Positions 1-7,941 of a stretch of 11,811 bases of DNA are shown one piece after another. How positions within the stretch are numbered: the first letter of the stretch is position 1; every line of letters starts with the position of its first letter. Made by a program: the position numbers and the translations under genes. The notes beneath the pieces are model-generated. The model ran no database searches, had not been told where the DNA came from, and saw only the letters and a list, made by a program, of their open reading frames with translations. The stretch comes from Sphingobium sp. CCH11-B1 (GTDB lineage: Bacteria; Pseudomonadota; Alphaproteobacteria; Sphingomonadales; Sphingomonadaceae). The stretch covers positions 1-11,811 of the forward strand of contig NZ_LSJY01000016.1 of assembly GCF_001556865.1 (NCBI RefSeq), written 5' to 3'.

Positions 1-17
1 ACCATGCAGCCCGGTGA

Positions 18-710
18 CCACACCCCAAATTACACCTCATTGACGGACGTGACCGCCGAGGTCAACGGCGCAGTTTTACTAGCTACGACCGGATTCTTGC
101 AGACTGGCCGACGGAAACGGAAAAGATTGCGGCCGATTTGGGTATTTCATGGCCACGTTTCGGCAGTACTTTAGCATCCAATTTAAATGGGATCCTTGAT
201 CCTGACCTCAAGCGAAATACGGCTGGTGCTGGAAAATCGTGGGCGAGCCACATCGTTCCGCCTCAGGTTCGGATCGTTCACGACGTATTGAACCGCTGGG
301 CTGCGCAGGGAGAGGATTTGAACGATCACGCCATTCTGGATGAAATTCGCAGGGACTTCAATAAAAGCATCCCCCTGTTCCAAGACATTGTTCATGCTGA
401 CGGCACACGCATATCGGCTGAACGAGATGACGCGCGCCGACAGGCAAGCGAAACGGAGGCGCGCATTAATGAGCAGAGTGACCGCATTGCTGCGCTATCG
501 GCGGAAAATGAGGCTTTGACCGAACAAATAAGGTTAAATCATGCCGCGCTGGCGCAAAGCGAAGACGAAGTCGCTGCCATCCATAGCGCGCTTCAGTCCA
601 TGCAGAACGCTCTTGAAAAGGCGGAGGCCCACCGTTCCACTATCATTCAGGAATTCGAACTGGCAAAGGCGCAAATCGCGAGGCTGCAAACACAAGGCAG
701 CCAAGTTTAA
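18..710 (+). pseudogene. Truncated sulfotransferase-like protein with C-terminal coiled coil
   Basis: The frame is open from a TGA at 15-17 to a TAA at 708-710 (about 230 codons). The first part reads like the C-terminal third of the sulfotransferase-like proteins found in polysaccharide loci: FTSYDRILADW followed by IAADLGISWPRF is the usual 'SYE.LL.DWR...IA..LGI.WP' segment. Similarity seems to begin near base 30, upstream of the first ATG (138), so an ATG start would cut through the domain. The N-terminal part with the PAPS-binding 5'-phosphosulfate loop is absent, so the protein cannot be an active sulfotransferase as it stands. From about base 405 to 700 it becomes a Glu/Ala/Gln-rich coiled coil (AERDDARRQ...IAALSAENEALTEQI). 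It lies beside an IS relic, which fits decay. Whether the upstream loss is a deletion or a frameshift near base 17 cannot be decided here. The family call is by motif memory and moderately sure. Confidence 0.5.
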
Positions 711-955
711 TAGGCGGCAGGGCCTGCAAAAACCATCCGATCAAAAGGCTGCGGCAGACGGTAGAAGCCATCCACAACAAGGCATTACCAGTCTATTGGA
801 CCAGGAAAACCGCGAGGGTGGCGCTGACATCTTCGGACATGTCGATCTTGACGCGTTAAGATCCAAAACGTCCTTGATTTTGTGGACGAGAATGATCACC
901 GGCGAAATAGGGATTGGGCGCTGGCGCCGCTCTGACGCGCAATTGTGACGAGGCG
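711..955. other. Gene-free stretch between sulfotransferase remnant and IS relic
   Basis: No intact gene is visible. The second plus-strand frame is open from 707 to a TAA near 860 and could encode a basic, aromatic segment (KRLRQTVEAIHNKA...YWTRKTARVALT). This would fit a frameshifted continuation of the upstream protein, because such proteins often carry a basic segment after the coiled coil, but it has no start codon of its own and the match is weak. Close to the IS end the nonamer GCGCAATTG occurs twice, at 937-945 and 953-961, 16 bases apart. Confidence 0.35.
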
Positions 956-972
956 CAATTGGACACCTCGAA
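956..972 (+). repeat. Left terminal inverted repeat of IS5-family relic
   Basis: CAATTGGACACCTCGAA pairs with the right end at 1780-1796, with a single T/C difference at its fourth base. The inner 12 bases are identical. Confidence 0.7.
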
Positions 973-1032
973 GAACCCTGTCCTTTGATGCTTTGAGCTG
1001 ATTCACCTGTCGCCGACCTGGAGACGGTGGCT

Positions 1033-1660
1033 ATGGCAGTGCAGCCTGGATTCTTTGATCTTTCGGACCGATGCGAGGCTCTAAGTACGGCGGGCGATCC
1101 GTTGGAGCGATTGTCTGCCGTGGTGGACTTCGAGTTATTCCGGGGACCGCTGGCAGCCGCGCTGCGACGCGGCCCCTGTAACCAGGGCGATCGACCGGCT
1201 ATTCGCGTGCTTCGATACCGCGCTCAACAAAAACCATATCGGCATCGATCGGACTCATGGGCTGATCCGCGCCTGGGATGCGAGTGCCGGCAATACCCAT
1301 GATGAAGCGCGACTACCCGATCTGATCAGCAAGGAGAACACCGCCTCGGGCATTTAGGCCGATACCGCCTATCGATCGAAGAAGAAAGAGGCGTTCCTCG
1401 CCAGGGGCATGTTCACCAGCAACATCCATCAGAAGCGGTTGCCCCGGCGGCCGCTGCCCGAGCGGATAGCCAGGGCCAATGCGAAGCGGTCAAAGGTCCG
1501 CGCTACCGCCGAACATGTCTTTGCAGGGCAAAAGCACCGCATGGGCCTCATCATCTGCACCATCTGTATCGCCCGCGCCAGGATCAAGATCGGCATGGCC
1601 AACCTGGTCTATAATTTCCAGCGCCTCGCAGGGCTCGATGGCCGAACCGCGTCTGCATGA
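1033..1660 (+). pseudogene. IS5-family transposase, disrupted by deletions and an amber stop
   Basis: Translation from ATG 1033 (GGAG at 1020-1023) gives the typical N-terminus MAVQPGFFDL...LERLSAVVDFELFRGPL in the first frame. Similarity stops near 1172 and resumes in the second frame at about 1181 with AIDRLFACFDTALN. It then jumps at about 1233 straight to KNHIGIDRTHGLIRAWDA, so two stretches of the family sequence are missing, including the one that normally bears the first catalytic Asp (IVDAT-type motif). At 1355-1357 a TAG replaces the usual Trp in 'ASGIWADTAYRS'. The second catalytic Asp (ADTAYRS) and the Glu (AEHVFA) remain, and the C-terminus is kept (RARIKIGMANLVYNFQRLA). The gene is clearly dead, with at least three independent lesions. 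Confidence 0.8.
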
Positions 1661-1779
1661 CATGAAATTGGTGCCCAGAGCGCAGCCAATATGATGATCA
1701 TTCCGCCAATAGCGTAGAAACAACGCTCTCCTTCAAAGCCACCTCTCCCTTCCTACGCCATCAGACCAGAATCACCCGG

Positions 1780-1796
1780 TTCGAGGTGTCCAGTTG
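1780..1796 (-). repeat. Right terminal inverted repeat of IS5-family relic
   Basis: TTCGAGGTGTCCAGTTG is the inverted partner of 956-972. It marks the right end of the degraded element, 120 bases after the transposase stop. Confidence 0.7.
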
Positions 1797-1883
1797 GCGG
1801 TTCAAAACCGCAGTTATCCGCCACTCTCATCTCCAGAACGGGCTTGCGCTGGGTGCGCCTCCGGCCGGGCTACGCCCGACCCT

Positions 1884-1916
1884 CCGCCGATCAAGCCGAG
1901 GCGAATTGATCGGCGG
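1884..1916. terminator. Perfect 11-bp stem-loop downstream of the rml operon
   Basis: CCGCCGATCAA (1884-1894) and TTGATCGGCGG (1906-1916) form a perfect 11-bp stem around an 11-base loop. It lies about 90 bases beyond the stop codon of the last minus-strand gene (rmlA), where an operon terminator would be expected. No T-tract follows on either strand, so classical intrinsic termination is not assured; it could instead protect the mRNA 3' end. A second small hairpin, CGGGC-TAC-GCCCG, sits at 1866-1878. The rest of 1797-2005 holds no gene I recognise. Confidence 0.4.
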
Positions 1917-2005
1917 CCCGAGTCCTGAACAAGCGCGGGCTGGCATCGTGGCGCGCAGCGGGATCAATCACGCGATCAACTATTTTACCACCGGTAGGAG
2001 ACAAC

Positions 2006-2875
2006 CTAGCCTTCTGCCACAATCCCGCGCAGATAGCGGCCATAGTCGGATTTGCCGAGCTTGCCGATCGCCTGTTCGAGGCCGTTGGCGTCGATGAAGC
2101 CCTGGCGGTAGGCGATTTCTTCGGGCGCGGCGATCTTGAAGCCCTGGCGCTTTTCGAGGACGCGGACGAACTCGGCGGCGTCAAGCAGGCTGTCGGGCGT
2201 GCCGGTGTCGAGCCAAGCATAGCCGCGGCCCATGATCTCGACATGCAGGTCGCCGCGCTCCAGATAGACGCGGTTGACGTCGGTGATCTCCAGCTCGCCG
2301 CGCGCCGAGGGCTTCATGTTGGCGGCGATGTCGACGACCTTCTCGTCATAGAAGTAAAGGCCGGTAACCGCCCAGTTGGACTTGGGGCTTTCCGGCTTCT
2401 CCTCGATGGTCTGCGCCTTCATATTGTCGTCGAAGCTGACCACGCCGTAACGCTCGGGATCGTTAACATGATAGGCGAAGACGCTTGCCCCTTCCTTGCG
2501 CCCGGAAGCGCTGGCGAGGATTTCGGGCAGGCCGTGGCCGTGATAGATATTGTCGCCCAGGATCAGCGCGGACTGCTGACCCGCGACGAAATCGGCGCCG
2601 ATGATATAGGCCTGCGCGAGGCCATCGGGGCTGGGCTGCTCGGCATATTCGAGGGTCATGCCCCAGGCCGAGCCATCGCCCAGCAGCGACTGGAAGGCAG
2701 GCAGGTCGCGCGGGGTCGAGATGATCAGCACTTCGCGGATCCCCGCCAGCATCAGCGTGGTCAGCGGATAGTAGATCATCGGCTTGTCATAGACCGGCAT
2801 GAGCTGCTTCGAGGTCGAAAGCGTCATGGGATAGAGGCGGGTGCCGCTGCCGCCCGCAAGAATGATGCCCTTCAT
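2006..2875 (-). CDS. rfbA: Glucose-1-phosphate thymidylyltransferase (RmlA/RfbA)
   Basis: This enzyme joins glucose-1-phosphate and dTTP to give dTDP-glucose and pyrophosphate, the first and feedback-regulated step of dTDP-L-rhamnose synthesis in the cytoplasm. The 289-residue protein has the usual family length and all landmarks: the nucleotide-binding [11 protein letters not shown] loop (8-18), [12 protein letters not shown] with the catalytic-type Lys23, [10 protein letters not shown] with metal-binding Asp108, EEKP with Lys160, GELEITD (193-199) and WLDTGT with Asp223. The ATG at 2875 is preceded by AGGGGAA about 12 bases upstream and starts 22 bases after the rmlD stop, so it is the last gene of the minus-strand operon. 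Its 3' end faces decayed mobile DNA, but the protein is intact. An RffH-type paralogue is possible in principle; the neighbouring rmlBCD genes settle the pathway. Confidence 0.97.
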   Translation of the reverse strand: MKGIILAGGSGTRLYPMTLSTSKQLMPVYDKPMIYYPLTTLMLAGIREVLIISTPRDLPAFQSLLGDGSAWGMTLEYAEQPSPDGLAQAYIIGADFVAGQQSALILGDNIYHGHGLPEILASASGRKEGASVFAYHVNDPERYGVVSFDDNMKAQTIEEKPESPKSNWAVTGLYFYDEKVVDIAANMKPSARGELEITDVNRVYLERGDLHVEIMGRGYAWLDTGTPDSLLDAAEFVRVLEKRQGFKIAAPEEIAYRQGFIDANGLEQAIGKLGKSDYGRYLRGIVAEG

Positions 2876-2897
2876 AGCTTCTTATTTCCCCTGGAAA

Positions 2898-3785
2898 TCA
2901 GTTCACAGCCGGCTGCAACCGGTCCATCACTTCGTCGAGCGAGGCGCGCCAGTCGGGCAGCGTTACGCCATGCGTTTTGGCAATCCGGCTACAGTCGAGC
3001 CGCGAATTGGCGGGCCGGGTGGCAGGCGTGGGATAATCGGCGGTGCCGATGTGCCGCACCGATGCCGACGGCCCCCCGCGCACCGCTGATGCGGCAAAGA
3101 TCGCCTCCGCAAAATCAGCCCAGCTTGCTTCGCCCGGCGCGGTCATGTGGAAGATGCCGCGCAGCTCGGGGCTAGTTGTCGATAGCATGTTGTTAGCTAC
3201 CTGGAAGATACCATCCGCGATCGCCAGCGCGCTGGTGGGATTGCCGACCTGATCGCCGACCACGCCCAATTCGTCGCGATCCGCCGCTAGGCGCAGCATC
3301 GTCTTGACGAAATTGCCGCCGAACGGGCTGTAGACCCACGCTACCCGCAGCACCGCGCTGTTGTCGCTCGCGGCCAGCACCGCCTGCTCGCCCGCCAGTT
3401 TCGAGGCACCATAGACGCCGGTGGGGCCGGTGGGATCCGTTTCGACATAGGGGCGGTCTAGCGTCCCGTCGAACACATAGTCGGTCGAAATGTGGATGAC
3501 AGGAGCACCGAGCTTTTTGGCCGTCTGTGCGACCGCGCCGGCACCCGCCCCGTTGACGGCAAAAGCAAGATCGCTCTCGCTCTCCGCCTTGTCCACCGCA
3601 GTATAGGCTGCTGCCGAGACGATTACGTCGGGCGTCGCCGCCTCCAGCATGCGGGCGACAGAGGCAGGATCGGCCAGATCGAGGTCGGGGCGACCGATCG
3701 CGATCACCTCATGCCCGGCGGCCTTGCCCCGTTCAAGGAGGCTGGTGACGACCTGCCCGGTGGTGCCGGTGACGGCGATCTTCAT
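2898..3785 (-). CDS. rfbD: dTDP-4-dehydrorhamnose reductase (RmlD/RfbD)
   Basis: This enzyme performs the last step of dTDP-L-rhamnose synthesis, NAD(P)H-dependent reduction of the 4-keto group. The 295-residue protein is a short-chain dehydrogenase of the RmlD type with the glycine-rich N-terminus VTGTTGQ (5-11), [10 protein letters not shown] (59-68), STDYVFDG (100-107), the catalytic pair Tyr125 and Lys129 in [16 protein letters not shown] (177-186) and the C-terminal substrate motif RPANSRLD (257-264). The usual GxxGQLG is here GTTGQVV, a small departure just after the nucleotide loop. The start ATG overlaps the rmlB stop (ATGA, 3782-3785) and has AAGG seven bases upstream, so translation is probably coupled to rmlB. 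It is complete, with no lesion seen. Confidence 0.96.
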   Translation of the reverse strand: MKIAVTGTTGQVVTSLLERGKAAGHEVIAIGRPDLDLADPASVARMLEAATPDVIVSAAAYTAVDKAESESDLAFAVNGAGAGAVAQTAKKLGAPVIHISTDYVFDGTLDRPYVETDPTGPTGVYGASKLAGEQAVLAASDNSAVLRVAWVYSPFGGNFVKTMLRLAADRDELGVVGDQVGNPTSALAIADGIFQVANNMLSTTSPELRGIFHMTAPGEASWADFAEAIFAASAVRGGPSASVRHIGTADYPTPATRPANSRLDCSRIAKTHGVTLPDWRASLDEVMDRLQPAVN

Positions 3786-4843
3786 GCCGGCGCCTTAGCG
3801 CTTTCCAACCCGAGGCGCTGACCGTCATACTGGTCGCGCAGCGGACGCCACCACCATTCATTGTCGAGATACCAGCGCACCGTCTTTTCGATGCCTGTGT
3901 CGAAATTCTCCTGCGCCTTCCAGCCCAGTTCGTTCTCTAGCTTGGTCGCATCGATCGCATAGCGCGCGTCGTGCCCGGGGCGGTCGGTCACATATTCGAT
4001 CAGCTCGACGCGGGGCGTGTCGGTGGGGTGCAGTTCGTCGAGCACGGCGCAGATGCGCTTTACCACATCGATATTCTTGCGCTCGTTGCGGCCGCCGACA
4101 TTGTAGGTCTCGCCCGGCTCGCCCTTTTCAATGATGAGGTCGAGGGCGCGGGCATGATCGTCGACATAGAGCCAGTCGCGGATATTCTCGCCCCTGCCAT
4201 AGACCGGCAGCTTGCGCCCTTCGAGCGCATTGAGGATGGTCAGCGGAATGAGCTTTTCGGGGAAATGGTAGGGGCCGTAATTGTTCGAGCAGTTCGACAC
4301 CACCACCGGCAAGCCATAGGTGCGCTGCCATGCCTTCGCCAGATGGTCGGACGCAGCCTTGGACGCGGAATAGGGTGAACTGGGGTCGTAGGGGGTGGTT
4401 TCCTCGAACAGGCCTTCCTCGCCCAGCGAGCCATAGACCTCGTCGGTGGAGACATGGAGGAAGCGGAACGCGGCCTTCGCGTCGACGTCCAGGCCGTTCC
4501 AGTAGCCGCGGGCCGCCTCCAGCAAGGTGAAGCTGCCTACGACATTGGTCTGGATAAAGTCGGCCGCGCCGGTGATCGAGCGGTCGACATGGCTTTCGGC
4601 GGCCAAGTGCATGATGCGGTCGGGCTGGAATTCAGTAATCGCCGTGTCCATGGCCGCGCGGTCGCAGATATTGGCGTGGAGGAAGCGGTGATTGTTGCGC
4701 CCTTCAACTTCCTTGAGCGACGCCTCGCAGCCGGCATAGGTCAGCGCATCGATGGTGAGGACGTCATAACCCTTCTGCAACACCAAATAACGGACTAGGG
4801 CCGAGCCGATGAAGCCGGCGCCCCCGGTGACAATGACGCGCAT
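3782..4843 (-). CDS. rfbB: dTDP-glucose 4,6-dehydratase (RmlB/RfbB)
   Basis: This enzyme converts dTDP-glucose to dTDP-4-keto-6-deoxyglucose using a tightly held NAD+, the second step of the pathway. The 353-residue protein is an extended short-chain dehydrogenase: [14 protein letters not shown] (6-19) binds [12 protein letters not shown] is at 81-89, STDEVYG (132-138) carries the dehydration residues Asp134 and Glu135, and YSASK gives Tyr158 and Lys162. [14 protein letters not shown] (187-200) and RDWLYVDDH are further family marks. The Asp-Glu pair after STD separates it from UDP-glucose 4-epimerases. The gene begins three bases after the rmlC stop, with GGAG inside the rmlC 3' end as ribosome site, and ends overlapping rmlD by four bases. 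Confidence 0.97.
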   Translation of the reverse strand: MRVIVTGGAGFIGSALVRYLVLQKGYDVLTIDALTYAGCEASLKEVEGRNNHRFLHANICDRAAMDTAITEFQPDRIMHLAAESHVDRSITGAADFIQTNVVGSFTLLEAARGYWNGLDVDAKAAFRFLHVSTDEVYGSLGEEGLFEETTPYDPSSPYSASKAASDHLAKAWQRTYGLPVVVSNCSNNYGPYHFPEKLIPLTILNALEGRKLPVYGRGENIRDWLYVDDHARALDLIIEKGEPGETYNVGGRNERKNIDVVKRICAVLDELHPTDTPRVELIEYVTDRPGHDARYAIDATKLENELGWKAQENFDTGIEKTVRWYLDNEWWWRPLRDQYDGQRLGLESAKAPA

Positions 4844-4846
4844 GGG

Positions 4847-5413
4847 TTAGTTGCTCCAGCTGAAATAGGCGGGGAGGTTGGCGAGCAGCGGCTGCTTGCG
4901 GTCCTTGGCCGAGAGGGTTTCGGGGTCTGCGACGTCCGGCCAGACGATGCCGATCGCCGGATCGTTCCAGGCGAGGCCCTTGTCGCATTCGACGCTGTAA
5001 TAGCTACCCGTCACCTTGTAGCAGATGACGGTGTCGGGCTCGACCGAACAGAAGCCATGGGCGAAGCCCGGCGGCACCCAGAGCTGTTTGCCATTGTCGG
5101 GGGTGAGCGTTTCGCCGACCCACCGGCCATAGGTGGGCGATCCCGTGCGGATGTCGACAGCGACGTCGAACAGCGCGCCGGCGGTGCAGCGCACAAGCTT
5201 GCCCTGGGCGTGCGGCTCGCTCTGGAAATGCAGGCCGCGGATCGTGCCGACGCGGGCGCTGCGCGATTCATTGTCCTGCACGAAGCTGTAATCGCCGATG
5301 TGTTTTGCGAACAGGTCGGCCCGGAAGGTTTCGGCGAAATAGCCACGCTCGTCGCCGATATGGCGAGGGGTGAGGAGCGCTAGCCCTGCAATATCGAACG
5401 TCTGTACTTCCAA
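4847..5413 (-). CDS. rfbC: dTDP-4-dehydrorhamnose 3,5-epimerase (RmlC/RfbC)
   Basis: This cupin-fold enzyme inverts C3 and C5 of dTDP-4-keto-6-deoxyglucose, the third step of dTDP-L-rhamnose synthesis. Family motifs are clear: DERGYFAETFR, the RGLHFQ segment whose His is the catalytic base, GKLVRC, DIRTGSPTYG and WVPPGFAHGF, with Tyr residues in the GSYYS segment at the proton-donor position. There is no ATG or GTG near the 5' end. Two in-frame TTG codons are available, at 5425 and 5413. I prefer 5413 (188 residues, starting MEVQTFDIAGL) because GGGGG lies five bases upstream and the protein then begins where family members usually do; starting at 5425 would add four residues and lose that ribosome site. 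A TTG start may keep its translation low. It lies 30 bases after the export lipoprotein gene and three before rmlB. Confidence 0.95.
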   Translation of the reverse strand: MEVQTFDIAGLALLTPRHIGDERGYFAETFRADLFAKHIGDYSFVQDNESRSARVGTIRGLHFQSEPHAQGKLVRCTAGALFDVAVDIRTGSPTYGRWVGETLTPDNGKQLWVPPGFAHGFCSVEPDTVICYKVTGSYYSVECDKGLAWNDPAIGIVWPDVADPETLSAKDRKQPLLANLPAYFSWSN

Positions 5414-5443
5414 TTTTACCCCCAAATATAGGCGTTAGCCTTA

Positions 5444-6592
5444 TCAGTTTCGGCTGTTCTGCACCGTCTGCACAGCGCTGGTCACTGTCAAAATGGGCGA
5501 GAAAAGCTGGCTGATAAGCTGGATCAGCTTGCTTGGTTGATTGGCCGCGGCATTGCCGACATAGAGAACATCCTTATCCTGCATGTAGAAACGCTGGGCG
5601 AGGAAGTAGCTATTGGTCTTCATCATATTAAGATGGTAGACGATCGGCACTTCTTGGCCCTGCGCGTCGGTCGTATAACGCATGAGGAAGATGGCGCCCG
5701 CGGAGCCGACGCCGGGATTGACGCCCCCGGCGGTCGCAATCGCCTCAGCCAGGGACACCGTCGAACGGCTGAAGGGAATCTGCTCAACCCGCCCCGGCGC
5801 GCCTAACACCGAATAAGTGCGCGGATTGTTGATGAGAATCATGCGGTCACCAGGATAGGCGCGCACGTCAAGCGCGGGATTGTCGACCAGATCATTCATT
5901 CGCACGTCGATATTCTTGCCGCCGCGCGTGATCCGCAGCGTGAGATCACGAGCATTGCCGCGATAGCCGCCGGCGAGCGCAACGACGTCGGACAGAGATT
6001 CCCGATTGGTTTGGAGTACCAGTCGCCCCGGCCGCGCGACTTCACCACCAACAATGATGGAGTTTGTGATCGCCTGGCTCAGCGTGACGACGACCTGGGG
6101 ATTTTGCGACACACGCTGCAGCGCGTTGCGGATCATCGCCTCGACTTCACCCACTGTCACGCCCGCGACATGGAGCGTGCCGGCATAGGGAATGGCGATG
6201 TCACCAAGGTCATCGACCCGCATCGGCGGCAGCTTCTGCACCTGAACGCCAGGGTTGGTACCGATCTGCCCTGCCCCTCCAATTGCGCTGCCGCTACCCT
6301 GGAACAAGGTTACGCCTGCTTCATAAATATTGATGTCTAGGATATCGCCCGGGCCCACCAGATCGGTCGGCGGCGGCACCCGATCGACAAGCAGGGCTGG
6401 CGGCAACATGTTGGCTGCATTTGGTATGTCGCCGACTGCGACTACCTCTTGGACCCGGATCGGCGCAGTCCCGTCATTTGGTTTAAGCGCCGTCTTGCGG
6501 ATTTGTCCGCCCGTCGGCCCGCTCGACGGGAGCGAGGCGCAACCCGCCAGTGCGGCCAGTAGCGCTAAATGAATGCTATTTTTGACGTACAT
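5444..6592 (-). CDS. Outer-membrane polysaccharide export lipoprotein (BexD/CtrA/Wza type)
   Basis: The protein is predicted to form the outer-membrane exit channel for the polysaccharide. It has a short signal peptide ending in the lipobox LAGC (lipidated Cys18). A Poly_export domain follows at about 78-172, beginning VGPGDILDINIYE. Two SLBB-type domains follow at about 178-255 (VGGEVARPGRLVL) and 258-345. The C-terminal stretch SKLIQLISQLFSPILTVTS (354-372) looks like an amphipathic helix, as used by Wza to form its membrane barrel. At 382 residues with a lipobox it resembles BexD, CtrA or Wza rather than the longer, non-lipidated KpsD. Its partner inner-membrane genes lie across the divergent promoter region, while it leads the rml operon, so precursor supply and export are transcribed together. 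ATG 6592 has no strong ribosome site upstream. Confidence 0.93.
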   Translation of the reverse strand: MYVKNSIHLALLAALAGCASLPSSGPTGGQIRKTALKPNDGTAPIRVQEVVAVGDIPNAANMLPPALLVDRVPPPTDLVGPGDILDINIYEAGVTLFQGSGSAIGGAGQIGTNPGVQVQKLPPMRVDDLGDIAIPYAGTLHVAGVTVGEVEAMIRNALQRVSQNPQVVVTLSQAITNSIIVGGEVARPGRLVLQTNRESLSDVVALAGGYRGNARDLTLRITRGGKNIDVRMNDLVDNPALDVRAYPGDRMILINNPRTYSVLGAPGRVEQIPFSRSTVSLAEAIATAGGVNPGVGSAGAIFLMRYTTDAQGQEVPIVYHLNMMKTNSYFLAQRFYMQDKDVLYVGNAAANQPSKLIQLISQLFSPILTVTSAVQTVQNSRN

Positions 6593-6775
6593 CGGTCTGA
6601 ATCTCGAAAAGGGCTAGCGCTGTGAAGCGGGGCACGCTTAGCATCGGCGTTCGCAAATAAACAATAGTCCCTAAAAACCAACCTCACGGAGTCATCCCCC
6701 GCCTTGCGCCCCGCGCCATGTTGGCCTAGCGCGAATTTCAATGGATGGCTTTATTGTAGGCGCTGCGAAAAATCT
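6593..6775. promoter_or_regulatory. Divergent intergenic region between the two export operons
   Basis: This 183-base gap separates two operons transcribed away from each other, so promoters for both must lie here or inside the flanking genes. No sequence close to a consensus sigma-70 promoter stands out. On the minus strand TTGTTT is followed after 17 bases by CTAAGC, which is only a weak candidate for the lipoprotein-rml operon. Nothing comparable is seen for kpsE, and its ATG (6776) has only a poor ribosome site. A shared regulator binding here would coordinate all five export and precursor activities, but no operator is identified. Confidence 0.45.
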
Positions 6776-7939
6776 ATGGATGCGACCACCTCATTCCCCG
6801 TCGAAGCCGAAAGCCAAGCCCGTCGCTCGGTTCTCATGACATGGGTCCGCAAGCGGCGCTGGTTCCTCGCCTTCGTTGTTCTGCCAACGCTGCTGGCGGC
6901 GATCTATTATGGCTTCATCGCGTCCGATATCTACATTTCGGAATCGCGCTTTGTCATAAAGAGCCCGGACCAGAAGAAGTCGCAGACATCGACTCTTGCC
7001 AACCTTGTTCAGACGACAGGCATGTCGGGCGGGCAAGAGCAGACGAACGAAGTGCTCACCTTCGTACGTTCACGCGACGCTTTGAAGGCGCTGGAGAAAA
7101 ATCCCGGCATTCGCGATAAATATAGCGCGTCTGAAGCCGATTATTTCTCCCGCTTCCCTGGCCCGCTGTCGGACGGCAGCTTCGAAAGCCTCTTCAAATA
7201 TTACGGCAAGATGGTGGATGCCCGCTTCGAAACCGAAGACGGCACTGCGGTCATCAAGACCCGCGCCTTCAGCCCCCATGACGCCCATGCTATCAATGCG
7301 CGGCTGTTGGATTTGAGCGAAGGGCTGGTGAACCGCCTCAATGCACGCGCACAGACCAAGGGCATCGTCGAGGCGCAACGGCAGGTAGACCTCGCCACCG
7401 AGCGCGCCAAGGCGGCTCGGGTGGCGCTCACCCAGTATCGCAACGCCCAGGCGCTGATTGATCCGAGCCAGCAGGCCGTAGGCGTATTACAGATTTCCAA
7501 CAGTCTAATCGCGCAGCGCGCAGCGCTTCAGGCGCAGCTCGACCTCATGCAGCGGGTCGCGCCTAATAATCCATCGATCCCGTCATTGCGCAGCCGGATC
7601 GGAGCTTTGTCCGTCCAGATCGCTTCGCAGGACAGTCGCGTGGTCGGTACCGGCAGCGGCATTGCCTCGAAGCTGGGCGGCTATGAAAATCTTCTGGTCG
7701 AACAGGAGTTCGCGACGCAGAGCATGACTGCGGCCAATTCCGCTTTGGTCCAGGCCCGCGCAGAAGCGCAGCGCCAGCAGTTTTATCTTGAGCGTGTGGT
7801 GGACCCTAATGTGCCCGACAGCCCATTGCTGCCCAAACGGTTTTTGAACATATTGGTCGTGTTCGCAGCCTCGCTCAGCCTGTACTTCATTGCCTGGATG
7901 TTTATGGTTGGCGTCGTCGAGCATGCGCCGGAAGATTGA
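6776..7939 (+). CDS. kpsE: Capsule export inner-membrane protein, KpsE/BexC/CtrB family
   Basis: This is the polysaccharide co-polymerase-type adaptor that bridges the KpsM/KpsT transporter and the outer-membrane channel across the periplasm. The 387-residue protein has a basic N-terminus (VRKRRW), one membrane helix at about 30-49, a long periplasmic region with predicted helices rich in Ala, Gln and Arg (about 195-345), the PDSPLLPKR proline motif just before the second helix (conserved in this family), and a C-terminal helix at about 356-378. The topology and length match BexC and CtrB. I chose ATG 6776; the frame stays open upstream to a TTG at 6704, but the added residues (Cys- and Trp-rich) do not look like family sequence. 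The gene ends two bases before kpsM, so it heads a tight operon. Confidence 0.93.
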   Translation: MDATTSFPVEAESQARRSVLMTWVRKRRWFLAFVVLPTLLAAIYYGFIASDIYISESRFVIKSPDQKKSQTSTLANLVQTTGMSGGQEQTNEVLTFVRSRDALKALEKNPGIRDKYSASEADYFSRFPGPLSDGSFESLFKYYGKMVDARFETEDGTAVIKTRAFSPHDAHAINARLLDLSEGLVNRLNARAQTKGIVEAQRQVDLATERAKAARVALTQYRNAQALIDPSQQAVGVLQISNSLIAQRAALQAQLDLMQRVAPNNPSIPSLRSRIGALSVQIASQDSRVVGTGSGIASKLGGYENLLVEQEFATQSMTAANSALVQARAEAQRQQFYLERVVDPNVPDSPLLPKRFLNILVVFAASLSLYFIAWMFMVGVVEHAPED

Positions 7940-7941
7940 CG

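Larger units (their letters stand above)
956..1796 (+). mobile_element. Defective IS5-family insertion sequence
   Basis: The element is bounded by an inverted repeat: 956-972 and the reverse complement of 1780-1796 agree at 16 of 17 positions, with a perfect 12-base core GGACACCTCGAA at 961-972 and 1780-1791. Between them lies a degraded IS5-type transposase. At about 840 bp the element is shorter than a full IS5-family member because coding sequence has been lost. If the longer repeat is taken as the true end, the trinucleotide GCG flanks both sides (953-955 and 1797-1799), which could be a short target duplication but is too short to be convincing. If the core is the true end (961-1791) no duplication is seen. 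The element cannot move by its own transposase. Confidence 0.72.

Noticed and set aside
541..948. Plus-strand open frame of 135 codons
   Set aside because: The first half is an out-of-frame reading of the coiled-coil remnant and the rest has no recognisable protein character. The stretch after 710 is described as gene-free instead.
2243..3175. Long plus-strand open frame (310 codons) opposite rmlA and rmlD
   Set aside because: It lies fully antisense to two well-conserved genes and its translation resembles no family. Long antisense frames are expected in high-GC DNA.
6704..6775. Upstream TTG start for kpsE adding 24 residues
   Set aside because: The added residues are Cys/Trp/Pro-rich, unlike the family N-terminus. 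ATG 6776 gives the normal length.
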